A stretch of DNA of 44,913 nucleotides from DATGIQ01 sp035295665 (GTDB taxonomy: Bacteria > Planctomycetota > Planctomycetia > Gemmatales > Gemmataceae): the NCBI GenBank assembly GCA_035295665.1, contig DATGIQ010000337.1, forward strand, positions 1 through 44,913, written 5' to 3'. Under the pieces are notes generated by a model that saw only the letters and a list, made by a program, of their open reading frames with translations, was not told the DNA's origin and did no database searches. Below, piece after piece: positions 24,963 through 32,798 of this stretch (its first letter is position 1; every line of letters starts with the position of its first letter). Made by a program: the position numbers and the translations under genes.

Positions 24963-25103
24963 CCATAGCACCTTGACCGGATATTGAGTGAAAATCGCAC
25001 CGGCGCCAATCAGCACTGCTTCCGCCAGATTTGCTTGAGCGACCAGTAGGCGATCCAATGGATCTTTATACCCTGTAGCAAGACCCTCCTCGGCCAGGAC
25101 TTC
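24963..25103 (-). pseudogene. Remnant of a PIN-domain (VapC-like) toxin gene
   Basis: On the - strand 47 codons read EVLAEEGLATGYKDPLDRLL then VAQANLAEAVLIGAGAIFTQ and YPVKVLW. This is the C-terminal end of a VapC-type PIN ribonuclease: 'DPLDRLLVAQA' carries the conserved Asp residue of the third acidic site, and 'FTQYPVKVLW' is the usual final strand. An in-frame TAG lies directly upstream, and no stop follows VLW, where such proteins normally end; the frame runs on without the family's sequence. The N-terminal two thirds and any antitoxin gene are absent nearby. It is therefore a fragment of a toxin-antitoxin system that has decayed. Confidence 0.65.
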
Positions 25104-25254
25104 CTAAGACAGTGGAGTAAGAATGGCAGTCAAGCTGAAAACTTGGAGGGATTGCTATCCCATCCGATGAAAGTATGGGCGCGACCAGCGCCGAGGCCCC
25201 GCACACCGCCGCTGTCATCCATTCGACGGTCTCGAAACTTGGCTCCTGAGCGGG

Positions 25255-26130
25255 TTAGGTCCTGTTCCTACGCGCATTCGTGGCGGCATTGGCCTGCAAT
25301 CTCCTCGAGCACGCCTGAATTTCCGCAGCGATACTCTTGCACTCCTGATAGACCGCCATGCCCTGCGCGGACAAAACTTGCCGGTCTTTTAGCAAACGAG
25401 CAAGCTGTTCCGGTAGCCGATCCAACTCGGGAAGAGGAAGATGTCGGTGAGTGTGGTTCTTGAAGAGTTTCCCAAGCTTCTTCCGTTCGGGTGCGCCCAG
25501 CGCCCAGGTAGCACGATGGACAAATTCTCTGACTTTTGGCAGTACAAAAGGGACTCGGGCTTTTGCCTTGGTCCATTGGTGCACATCGGCTCTCAGGCCA
25601 TGTAACTTTTCTTCCTGCGTCAATGTCTTGTTCCACGACCCTTCCAGTTCTACCCGAACGCCTTCCATCGTTGCGCGGAGCGTGTCGAGGCTCGCTTCCA
25701 GGCCCAAGATGGCATTCCAACGAGCTTCGAGGTCTTGCTCCTTTGTTGAAGTAATCACCGCCTCCGAGGTTTCATTGGCGACAACTTCGGGAGGCCGCCT
25801 CAGGCTCACGTAGATATCCAGGTAGGCTAGGTCCGCCGCGGGCGGTGGCAGGGGCTGCCTCAACTCGACATTTGATCCGTTCAGGCCGGAATGGGAGACG
25901 CCTCCCTGGCGCCATGATTCAACTTCGTCCGTGGCGATTCCCACGACCTTCAGAAGGATTGCCATCGTCAAGCATTGACCCACGCCTGGAGTTTGGAAAG
26001 TACTCTGCGGAACACGAAACCGAAGGGCGAACGGCTCGTCGCCGGGTTTGAACCAAATCTCAGCAATTGTTTTTCCCCGGTACTTTAACGCAGCCCATTG
26101 TTTCGATGCAGGCTGTTCAGAAAAATGCAC
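25255..26130 (-). CDS. Coiled-coil protein of unknown function
   Basis: A 291-residue protein. The first half is a compact domain (KYRGKTIAEIWFKPGDEPFA, then LRQPLPPPAADLAYLDIYVSL); the second half is mostly helical with heptad-like charged stretches (EARWNAILGLEASLDTLRA, EELHG-type runs and KDRQVLSAQGMAVYQECKSI), suggesting a coiled coil. I read the start as GTG at 26130, because GGGAGG (- strand of 26137-26142) lies six bases upstream; the frame extends further to 26253 but would then translate a dispersed palindrome. It lacks a signal peptide and known catalytic motifs. I have the impression of similar proteins in other Gemmataceae but cannot name a family. Confidence 0.7.
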   Translation of the reverse strand: MHFSEQPASKQWAALKYRGKTIAEIWFKPGDEPFALRFRVPQSTFQTPGVGQCLTMAILLKVVGIATDEVESWRQGGVSHSGLNGSNVELRQPLPPPAADLAYLDIYVSLRRPPEVVANETSEAVITSTKEQDLEARWNAILGLEASLDTLRATMEGVRVELEGSWNKTLTQEEKLHGLRADVHQWTKAKARVPFVLPKVREFVHRATWALGAPERKKLGKLFKNHTHRHLPLPELDRLPEQLARLLKDRQVLSAQGMAVYQECKSIAAEIQACSRRLQANAATNARRNRT

Positions 26131-26170
26131 TCCGCGCCTCCCTGATCTGATACACGGTCCGGTTGGTTGG

Positions 26171-26253
26171 GTCCGTTTCGCGGCGGTTCGCAGAACCGCG
26201 CGGGGCGCATCCGCACGCGGTTCTGCGAACCGCCGTTCAACAAAAACGGACAC
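26171..26253. repeat. Dispersed palindromic repeat, copy B
   Basis: The outer arms GTCCGTTT (26171-26178) and the AAACGGAC ending at 26252 enclose CGGCGGTTCGCAGAACCGCG and CGCGGTTCTGCGAACCGCCG, which pair with each other through the family core and are each nearly self-complementary. It is the most complete copy in the window, located upstream of the coiled-coil gene and some 420 bases from the dehydrogenase. Confidence 0.8.
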
Positions 26254-26672
26254 GTTCTGCTGGACTGGGCATGAGAACCAGCCACCCCATGATTCCTCTT
26301 GACGAAAGTGGCAGCCCTGGCAAGGTTCCTTTAGCCGCCAAGCTGCTACTTTACTAAGCGTACGGACTCAATGGTTCAGACAAATAGGCTTGTATTATCC
26401 CGGGCGAATGGCCGTGCCGAGGCCGCATTCCTAACGCCCGCCCGGAACCGCGCGTGACGGAACCGAGTCCCGGCGCCACTGACACGACGGGAGTTGCGGC
26501 TGCACGTGAGGATTGGCAGGCTGAAGGCTGTATGGTGCGCCTGCCGACAGCGGGACTCACCCAAGACGCCTGCTACGCCCAGACTCCGCGCTGATCAAAT
26601 ACCAAGACGGGTATCCACAAACCCTTCGCGGCACGCCCAGCCCGAAACGCTCGGACAGCGGTGCGTCAAATC
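26254..26672. other. 419-base stretch with no recognised gene
   Basis: Between palindromic repeat B and the dehydrogenase gene. Short open frames occur, but none has a good start signal or protein-like composition. I see no tRNA, no inverted-repeat ends of a transposon and no clear promoter. It may be decayed coding sequence. Confidence 0.5.
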
Positions 26673-27443
26673 TTACTTTGCCGTATACCCCCCATCCACC
26701 ATCAGATTCTCCGCCGTGATAAACGACGCTTCATCCGAGGCCAAAAATAGGATGGCAGCTGCAATCTCGCGCGGTTCGGCGATCCTTCGAATCATGTGAG
26801 CGCCGCCCCAGTCCGGGTGCGCGTCCGCGGCGGCCCGGTCGAGGCCGGCCTCCCGGGTGATACGCTGGACAATTTGCGTCCATACTGTGCCGGGGCACAC
26901 GGCGTTCACCCGGATATGATCCGCCGCCAAGTCCAAGGCCATGCAGCGCGTCATGTTGGCGATGGCTGCCTTGCTGGCGTTGTACGTCACGAAGTGGGGC
27001 TGGGCGATGAAGCTGGAAATCGAGCCGAGGTTGACAATGGCGCCGCCGCCAGCCTTGCGCATGTGGGGCACTACGTGCTTGGCGACCAGGGCCGGGCCCA
27101 TCACGTTCACGTCGAGGATCTGCCGCCATTCCTCCGGGGTCGCCTCCAGGCCCCGCAGCACAAAGACGGCAGCGTTATTGACCAGGATATCAATCCGCGA
27201 AAATGCGCTGACCGCCTCGGCAACCATGCGCTGAACGCTGCCTTCGTTGGCCACATCGGTGTGCACGAAAAGAGCGCGGCCGCCGCGGCCTGCAATTCGT
27301 CCGGCCGTCTGTCGCCCTGTGTCGGCATCGCGTTCCGCAATCACCACCGCCGCCCCCTCCTCGGCGAACAACTCGCAGGTCGCCTGGCCGATGCCGGCAC
27401 CGCCGCCGGTCACAATGGCCACCTTGTCTCGCAATCGGTTCAT
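26673..27443 (-). CDS. Short-chain dehydrogenase/reductase
   Basis: A 256-residue classical SDR. The nucleotide-binding motif is TGGGAGIG (12-19), the structural motif NNAA (89-92), and the catalytic set is N113, S141, Y154 and K158 in 'VTYNASK'. It lacks a clear signal for NADPH (an acidic ERDAD follows the second strand, favouring NAD). The likely start is ATG 27443 with GGAGGA four bases upstream; an in-frame GTG-type start at 27467 would add eight residues. Members reduce or oxidise a wide range of alcohols and ketones, often sugars or fatty acyl groups, so the substrate is open. It lies alone, divergent from a small unknown gene. Confidence 0.92.
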   Translation of the reverse strand: MNRLRDKVAIVTGGGAGIGQATCELFAEEGAAVVIAERDADTGRQTAGRIAGRGGRALFVHTDVANEGSVQRMVAEAVSAFSRIDILVNNAAVFVLRGLEATPEEWRQILDVNVMGPALVAKHVVPHMRKAGGGAIVNLGSISSFIAQPHFVTYNASKAAIANMTRCMALDLAADHIRVNAVCPGTVWTQIVQRITREAGLDRAAADAHPDWGGAHMIRRIAEPREIAAAILFLASDEASFITAENLMVDGGYTAK

Positions 27444-27568
27444 GATTTCCTCCGAAACGACGGTCACGTGAAGCGTTGGCGCGGAAATTGCTCCAAGTGT
27501 TGACCATGAAGTGAGTTAGCGGACGCAATGTCGCTGCCATTTCCTGTTTTGATCAGCGGGGAACAACG

Positions 27569-27793
27569 ATGGAAAACCTGGATTTAACTCCGGACGACCT
27601 GGGACGAATACTTATCATTGGTCGCCGGTTTCTGATCAACGAGACTACCCGGCCTGAGGATTTGAAGGCGGTTCTTATCCAGCGCCTGCGCGATGGTCAA
27701 CCAGTTCTTGCAGGGAAGATCCAGCAGCTGAGCGACCCCCAGATGGTGAGCTTGTGTCAGGCCATGCTGGCACAACAGCATTCTCTCGCCTGA
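27569..27793 (+). CDS. Small protein of unknown function
   Basis: A 74-residue soluble protein, acidic at the start and amphipathic throughout (MENLDLTPDDLGRILIIGRR, then KAVLIQRLRDGQPVLAGKIQ). It has no membrane segment, Cys cluster or nucleic-acid motif. GGGGAACAACG precedes the ATG. It is divergent from the dehydrogenase, across about 125 bases. The regular mix of charged and hydrophobic residues suggests two or three helices and a real protein, but I do not recognise a family. Confidence 0.55.
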   Translation: MENLDLTPDDLGRILIIGRRFLINETTRPEDLKAVLIQRLRDGQPVLAGKIQQLSDPQMVSLCQAMLAQQHSLA

Positions 27794-27830
27794 GCGTAGG
27801 TGTACAGCCAAATGCAGGTATGTACAATGG

Positions 27831-27888
27831 TGTCCCGCCGTAGCTTCCTCGGCGTCGCCCAGTCACCGAAGTTACTGCCGGCGGGACA
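27831..27888. repeat. Perfect inverted repeat in an empty stretch
   Basis: TGTCCCGCCG (27831-27840) and CGGCGGGACA (27879-27888) are perfect 10-base arms, 38 bases apart, within a 352-base gap (27794-28145) between the small gene and rsmA. I see no gene in that gap. The arms could be ends of a very short mobile element remnant or a stem, but no target duplication is clear. Confidence 0.4.
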
Positions 27889-28145
27889 AAAGAATTCTAC
27901 AAAGAAAAGCAGCCAGCGGGAATGAGAATCAAGAACGCTCAGTTCCTTCCCACCGGCAAGCACCACAACGCGGGCCTTATCGTTCCTTTATCTCTGGTAT
28001 TGCCAGCAGATGGCGTGCCATTTCGTCTGTAAATGAGTGTGCCGGGAGTGGCTCCCTCGATCCGCGGCGAGCAAACACCTGCCCGAACGGAGGCACTGGA
28101 GTTCGAGTTCAACCGCACCGAACCCGGACTGTTGCATGGGCGATT

Positions 28146-29045
28146 TCACCCGAAAGCCGCACAGAGTTGCTGATGCTGCTCAATACCCAGGTCTTCGGCT
28201 CGAGCCGAGGGATCCAAGCCGAGCCTGGCCAATCCTTGATCCACGTCTGCCTTTTCTCGCCGGCCGCGTGGGCTGCCGACCAACGCTCCGCGCAGGTTCT
28301 TGCGACGATGGGTGTACAAATCGCGCAGAAAATTGCGGAAGCGGAGCACATCTCCCACCTGCTCCCGCTTGGCCGGGGAAGGTCGAATGCACACGATGGC
28401 GGACGCCACCTGGGGCCGCGGCCAGAAGACGCCCGGTGGCAATTGGCGGCGCACCGTTTCTACGTCCGCCAAGCTCTGCACCAGCACAGACAAAGCTCCA
28501 TACTCCTTGCTCCCGGGATGGGCCAGCAAGCGCTCGGCGATTTCCCACTGCACCATCACCACCATCCGCTCGAAGCAACAATCGGAAACCAGGAAGTTGG
28601 CGATGACCGGCGTGGCCACGGCATACGGCAAATTGGCCACCAGCTTCCGGCGGAGACAGCCCGTCTCCTTCTGAAGCTCGCCCAGCTTGGCCAGCACTTC
28701 GGCATTGAGCGTATTCTTGTTCTTGAGGATATCTGCATGCAGCAAGACGACATGGGGCTGGCCGGCCACTACTTCCCCGGCAAGATCGAAAAAATCCGGG
28801 TCGATCTCGACGCTGAGCACGGCCCCCGCGTGCTCTGCCAACCGAGTGGTCAAGCTGCCCGTGCCGCTGCCAACCTCCAAAACAAGGTCCTCCCGGCTTA
28901 ATTCGGCAGTGCGGACGATTAGCGCCAAAAGGTTCAGATCGATGAGAAAGTTTTGCCCCAGTTTGTTCTTGGGGTGGATTCCACGCGCCTCCATGAGGCC
29001 GCGCAGGTAAGTCAGCGTTTGCCGTGCAGAAGGTTCCGGAACCAT
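28146..29045 (-). CDS. rsmA: 16S rRNA dimethyladenosine transferase (RsmA/KsgA)
   Basis: A 299-residue methyltransferase with the RsmA pattern: GQNFL (30-34) near the start, the SAM-binding LEVGSGTGSLT (56-66), acidic VEIDPDFF (79-86), and the catalytic NLPY (138-141). The C-terminal domain has 'FRNFLRDLYTHRRKNLRGAL', usual in this family. It dimethylates two adjacent adenines in the 3' end of 16S rRNA during late 30S assembly. I take ATG 29045 as start, ten bases after the stop of the ribE gene on the same strand; the ribosome-binding sequence is weak, so coupling with ribE is likely. A longer frame to 29261 would run back into ribE. Confidence 0.93.
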   Translation of the reverse strand: MVPEPSARQTLTYLRGLMEARGIHPKNKLGQNFLIDLNLLALIVRTAELSREDLVLEVGSGTGSLTTRLAEHAGAVLSVEIDPDFFDLAGEVVAGQPHVVLLHADILKNKNTLNAEVLAKLGELQKETGCLRRKLVANLPYAVATPVIANFLVSDCCFERMVVMVQWEIAERLLAHPGSKEYGALSVLVQSLADVETVRRQLPPGVFWPRPQVASAIVCIRPSPAKREQVGDVLRFRNFLRDLYTHRRKNLRGALVGSPRGRREKADVDQGLARLGLDPSARAEDLGIEQHQQLCAAFG

Positions 29046-29055
29046 TCGGTTGTCG

Positions 29056-29706
29056 TCAGCTCGAAGTCGCCGGCCCACGGACAAAACCCGCGGTGCGCAA
29101 CGTCTCCAGGGTAACGCCTCCACCACGCAGACATTTCCAAACATACTTCCCCAGGAGGTCCGTCTCCAGATTGACGCTGGTCCCTGCTTGCTTGAATCCC
29201 AAGGTCGTCTGGGCCAGTGTATGGGGAATGAGCGCGACGCTAAAGCGATCGTCGGCCACATCGACGAGGGTCAGGCTAACGCCATCCACTGCCACCGATC
29301 CCTTGGGAACCATCTGTGCGGCCAGATCGGGTGGACAACGAAACCAGACCAATTCCCAATCGCGCTGGCTGATCCGTTCGGCAATGCGGCCCAGGCCATC
29401 GACATGCCCCTGGACGAAATGTCCGCCGAGCCGGTCACCCAAACGCAGGGCACGTTCCAAATTGACACGCTGCCCCGTCATCAGTTCGCCCAGATTGGTC
29501 CGGTGAAGGGTCTCAGGCCCAGCTTGAAAGCGGCACTGGTCGGCAACGCGTTCGACGACGGTCAAACAGGCGCCATTGATGGCCACGCTGTCGCCAATCG
29601 CCAGCTCCGAGCCAAAACCCGGAATGCCAATGGTTAAATGGCGACCCGCACCGTCGGCCCGAACGTCACAGACTGTCCCCATCGCTTCGACCAAACCGGT
29701 AAACAT
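29056..29706 (-). CDS. ribE: Riboflavin synthase, alpha subunit
   Basis: A 216-residue protein beginning with MFTGLVEAMG, the family's diagnostic start. It contains two homologous lumazine-binding domains (about 1-97 and 98-200), with 'GDSVAINGACLTV' in the first and 'GSVAVDGVSLTLV' in the second, and LGGHFVQGHVDG in between. The enzyme joins two molecules of dimethyl-ribityllumazine to make riboflavin. GGGAAG lies upstream of ATG 29706. The rest of the riboflavin genes are not in the window; in planctomycetes they are often dispersed. The gene is followed after ten bases by rsmA. Confidence 0.95.
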   Translation of the reverse strand: MFTGLVEAMGTVCDVRADGAGRHLTIGIPGFGSELAIGDSVAINGACLTVVERVADQCRFQAGPETLHRTNLGELMTGQRVNLERALRLGDRLGGHFVQGHVDGLGRIAERISQRDWELVWFRCPPDLAAQMVPKGSVAVDGVSLTLVDVADDRFSVALIPHTLAQTTLGFKQAGTSVNLETDLLGKYVWKCLRGGGVTLETLRTAGFVRGPATSS

Positions 29707-29872
29707 GAAAATCTTCCCGTGCGGGCCCTCACGAGGATGCCGGTTGGAACGGGCAGGCAAGGTACAGAGACCATTCCGTCCACAACAGACTTCATTGTAG
29801 CGGCCCTGGCGCTAGGGTAGGATTGAAGAATCTCGGCTCGGAACGCGGAACTGCATTTCCGGAGGAGGCGCC

Positions 29873-32728
29873 ATGTCGCGCACCTGGTGGCGGAATTGGG
29901 CAAGTCGGCATTCAGTCCCCCGTCCTGGACACACCGTGGACGGGCGGCGAACCACCTTCCGCCCAAATCTGGAAATGCTGGAGAATCGAGTCCTGCCGGC
30001 CTGGACAATCCTGGCGGGCATGCCCACGCCCCGTTCCGAATTGGCGGCGGTGTTCGGCGCGGATGGCCGCATTTACGCCATCGGCGGCGCCGACGCCAGC
30101 GGCAATCCGCTCGCCATCGTGGAAGCGTATTCTCCGACCAGCAACGCCTGGATGACGGTTGCCAGTCTTAACACGCCCCGCGCAGGATTGGCGGCGGTTG
30201 AAGGGAGCGATGGCCGGATCTACGCCGTCGGCGGCACCGGAGCGTCCGGGCTAACGAATGTCGTGGAAGCATACACCCCTTCGAGCAATGTCTGGACTCA
30301 GGTCGCCGCTTTGCCCACTCCCCGCTCGGGACTAGCGGCAGCCGTGGGTTCCGATGGTCGCATTTATGCCATCGGCGGGGCCAATGCCAGCGGGACGGCC
30401 CTTGCCGTAGTGGAGGCCTATACACCGGCGACGAATACCTGGGTCACCGCTCCCAGTCTCGCCACAGCCCGCTCGGGGTTGGCGGCGGCAGAAGGCAGCG
30501 ACGGGCGAATTTTCGCCATCGGCGGCAAAGGAGCTTCCGCGGCCACCAATGTCGTGGAATCGTATACACCGGGAGGAAGGAGGTGGACGACCGTGGCCAC
30601 GCTTCCCGCTGTCCGCGCGAACCTGGCGGCCACGCCCGCGGGGGATGGCCGCGTGTACGCCATTGGCGGCGTGGATGCCACCGGTGCTCAACTCAACACG
30701 GTAGACGCCTACACTCCTACGAGCAACGTTTGGGCCGCGGCCTCCCCGCTCAACACGGCCCGATCGAGTTTGGCCGCGATAGAAGACTCGCAGGGTCGGA
30801 TCTACGCCATCGGCGGGACAGACGGCACCGGACCCCTGGCCAATGTCGAGTCGCTGGCAGTTGTCAACAAACCAAGCAGCAGCACGGCAGTCGTTTCCTC
30901 CATCAACCCGTCGGTTACGGGACAGAGTGTTACCTTCACGGCCACGGTGAGCGCGGCATCCGGTACGCCGACGGGGACCGTGCAGTTTCAGATCGATGGC
31001 CGAAACGCCGACGGCCCGGTGAATCTCATGACTTCCGGCGGGGTGACAACGGCCTCCTTCACTACGACGACGTTGATGGCCGGCACCCACACCATCACGG
31101 CCAACTACAGTGGCGACAACAATTTCGCCGCAAGCAACGCTGCACTGACAGGAGGACAAACGGTCACCAAGGCCAGTACGACGACCGCGGTCATGTCGTC
31201 GATTAGTCCATCGGTCTCGGGGCAGGCGGTGGTCTTCACCGCGACGATCAGCGTTACGGCCCCTGGGTCCGGCACTCCCACGGGCACGGTGCAGTTTCAG
31301 ATCGATGGTAGCAACGCCGGTAGCCCCGTAACCGTCAGTACCACCGCCGGCATGACCACGGCGACCTTCAGCAGCAACGCGCTGACCGTCGGCAGCCATA
31401 CCGTGGCGGCCAATTACAGCGGCGACAATAATTTTGCGGCGAGCATCGGCACCCTGTCCGGCGGACAGGTGGTCATGATGGTAGGGACGACGCCGACGAC
31501 CACCCAGGTTGGCTCGTCCATCGTGTCGACCTTTGGCCAAATGGTGACCTTCACGGCCACCATCAGTTCCCAAAGTCCGGGCGCCGGCGCTCCCACGGGG
31601 TCCGTGCAATTCCAGATCGATGGCACCAACGTCGGCAATCCAGTCAATGGGACGACTTCCGGTGCGAACACCACGGCCTCCTTCAGCACCAGCACCCTGG
31701 CGCCGGGCATGCACACCATTTCCGCCAATTACAGCGGCGATAGCACCTTCGCCCCCAGCAGCGGCACTGTGACCCAGACCGTCAGTCGGGCCATGACCAG
31801 CACCACGCTGGCGTCGAGTGCCAACTCGACGATGGCGGGGCAAAATGTAACCTTTACAGCCACCATCAGTATTCTGGCACCCGGAGCCGGCACCCCCACG
31901 GGCACGGTGCAATTCCAGATCGATGGCGGTAATGCCGGTAGCCCCGTGACCGTGAGCACGAGCAAAGGTGTTACCACGGCCACCTTCAGCACGAGCACCT
32001 TGGCCGGGGGCACGCACACGATCATGGCCACCTACAGCGGCGATAGCAACTTTGCCAGCAGCACCGGAACGCTGAACGGCGGCCAGACAGTTATTGTCCC
32101 CCCTCCTCCTTCCAATCCCGTATTCGTGGCCCAGGTTTATCAGGATCTGCTCCACCGCATGGCGGACGCCGGTGGAGCGGCCACGTTCACGAATGCGCTC
32201 AATCAGGGCCAGAGCCGTACCCAGGTTGCCCAGGACATTGCAACCAGCCTGGAATACCGGATCGATCTCGTACAGAGTTTTTACACCACCTTGTTGCACC
32301 GAGCGGCCGACCTTTCCGGCCTCTTCCTCGCGGTGCAATTCTTGCAGAGTGGCGGTACCGACGAGCAATTGCAAGCCAGCATCCTTGGCTCGGCCGAGTA
32401 TTACCAAAACCGCGGGGGCGGCACGGACAATGGTTTCTTGCAAGCGCTGTACGAGGATGTGCTGGGCCGGGCGATTGATACGAGCGGTCAGGCGACGTTC
32501 AGCCAAGCGCTCACGGCTGGCATGAGCCGGGTGCAGGTGGCAGCATCGATCCTGGGAAGCACGGAGTATCGCCAGAAGCTCGTGGAGAGTTACTACATGA
32601 GCTATTTGCGCCGTTCGGCGGATCCGGGTGGCCTCAACACGTTTGTCGGAGCCTTGCAGAGCGGAGCGACGGACGAAAACGCCATCGCCGCAATCGTTGG
32701 CTCAACGGAATACTATCAGCGGTTGTGA
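29873..32728 (+). CDS. Large exported Kelch/Ig-like/DUF4214 protein
   Basis: A 951-residue protein. The N-terminus has the planctomycete export-type string RPNLEMLENRVLPA (37-50) typical of large surface proteins in Gemmataceae, in place of a standard signal peptide. Six Kelch-type propeller blades follow (about 45-335), each with 'GSDGRIYAIGGxxASG' and 'NVVEAYTPxSNxW'. Four Ig-like repeats of about 101-105 residues (about 337-740) share 'GTPTGTVQFQIDGxNAG' and 'HTITANYSGDxNFA'. The C-terminal part (about 745-951) is a DUF4214-type region with 'FVxxxYxDLLxRxAD' repeats. A surface or secreted adhesion role is likely; the matching DNA repeats (309, 315 and 303 bases apart) could support recombination. 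An opposing frame on the - strand is only a shadow of these repeats. Confidence 0.92.
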   Translation: MSRTWWRNWASRHSVPRPGHTVDGRRTTFRPNLEMLENRVLPAWTILAGMPTPRSELAAVFGADGRIYAIGGADASGNPLAIVEAYSPTSNAWMTVASLNTPRAGLAAVEGSDGRIYAVGGTGASGLTNVVEAYTPSSNVWTQVAALPTPRSGLAAAVGSDGRIYAIGGANASGTALAVVEAYTPATNTWVTAPSLATARSGLAAAEGSDGRIFAIGGKGASAATNVVESYTPGGRRWTTVATLPAVRANLAATPAGDGRVYAIGGVDATGAQLNTVDAYTPTSNVWAAASPLNTARSSLAAIEDSQGRIYAIGGTDGTGPLANVESLAVVNKPSSSTAVVSSINPSVTGQSVTFTATVSAASGTPTGTVQFQIDGRNADGPVNLMTSGGVTTASFTTTTLMAGTHTITANYSGDNNFAASNAALTGGQTVTKASTTTAVMSSISPSVSGQAVVFTATISVTAPGSGTPTGTVQFQIDGSNAGSPVTVSTTAGMTTATFSSNALTVGSHTVAANYSGDNNFAASIGTLSGGQVVMMVGTTPTTTQVGSSIVSTFGQMVTFTATISSQSPGAGAPTGSVQFQIDGTNVGNPVNGTTSGANTTASFSTSTLAPGMHTISANYSGDSTFAPSSGTVTQTVSRAMTSTTLASSANSTMAGQNVTFTATISILAPGAGTPTGTVQFQIDGGNAGSPVTVSTSKGVTTATFSTSTLAGGTHTIMATYSGDSNFASSTGTLNGGQTVIVPPPPSNPVFVAQVYQDLLHRMADAGGAATFTNALNQGQSRTQVAQDIATSLEYRIDLVQSFYTTLLHRAADLSGLFLAVQFLQSGGTDEQLQASILGSAEYYQNRGGGTDNGFLQALYEDVLGRAIDTSGQATFSQALTAGMSRVQVAASILGSTEYRQKLVESYYMSYLRRSADPGGLNTFVGALQSGATDENAIAAIVGSTEYYQRL

Positions 32729-32746
32729 AAGCGTACAGGGCAAGGA

Positions 32747-32785
32747 GCGGCTTCGCGGCAATTCTGCGAACCGCCGCGAAGCCGG
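32747..32785. repeat. Dispersed palindromic repeat, copy D
   Basis: GCGGCTTCGCGGC (32747-32759) pairs with GCCGCGAAGCCGGC (32772-32785), around a centre with TTCTGCGAACCGCC. It begins 19 bases after the Kelch protein stop and ends 14 bases before the convergent exported-protein stop, so it can act as a shared end hairpin. Confidence 0.75.
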
Positions 32786-32798
32786 CTGCCTCGATTGG

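Noticed and set aside
26131..26253. N-terminal extension of the coiled-coil gene
   Set aside because: It would translate palindromic repeat B, and a good ribosome-binding site points to GTG 26130.
30980..32095. Regular direct repeats resembling a CRISPR array
   Set aside because: The spacing is about 300 bases and the units encode Ig-like domains; there are no short repeat-spacer units or cas genes.
30332..32506. 724-residue - strand frame over the Kelch/Ig-like gene
   Set aside because: A shadow produced by the repeated coding sequence on the + strand.
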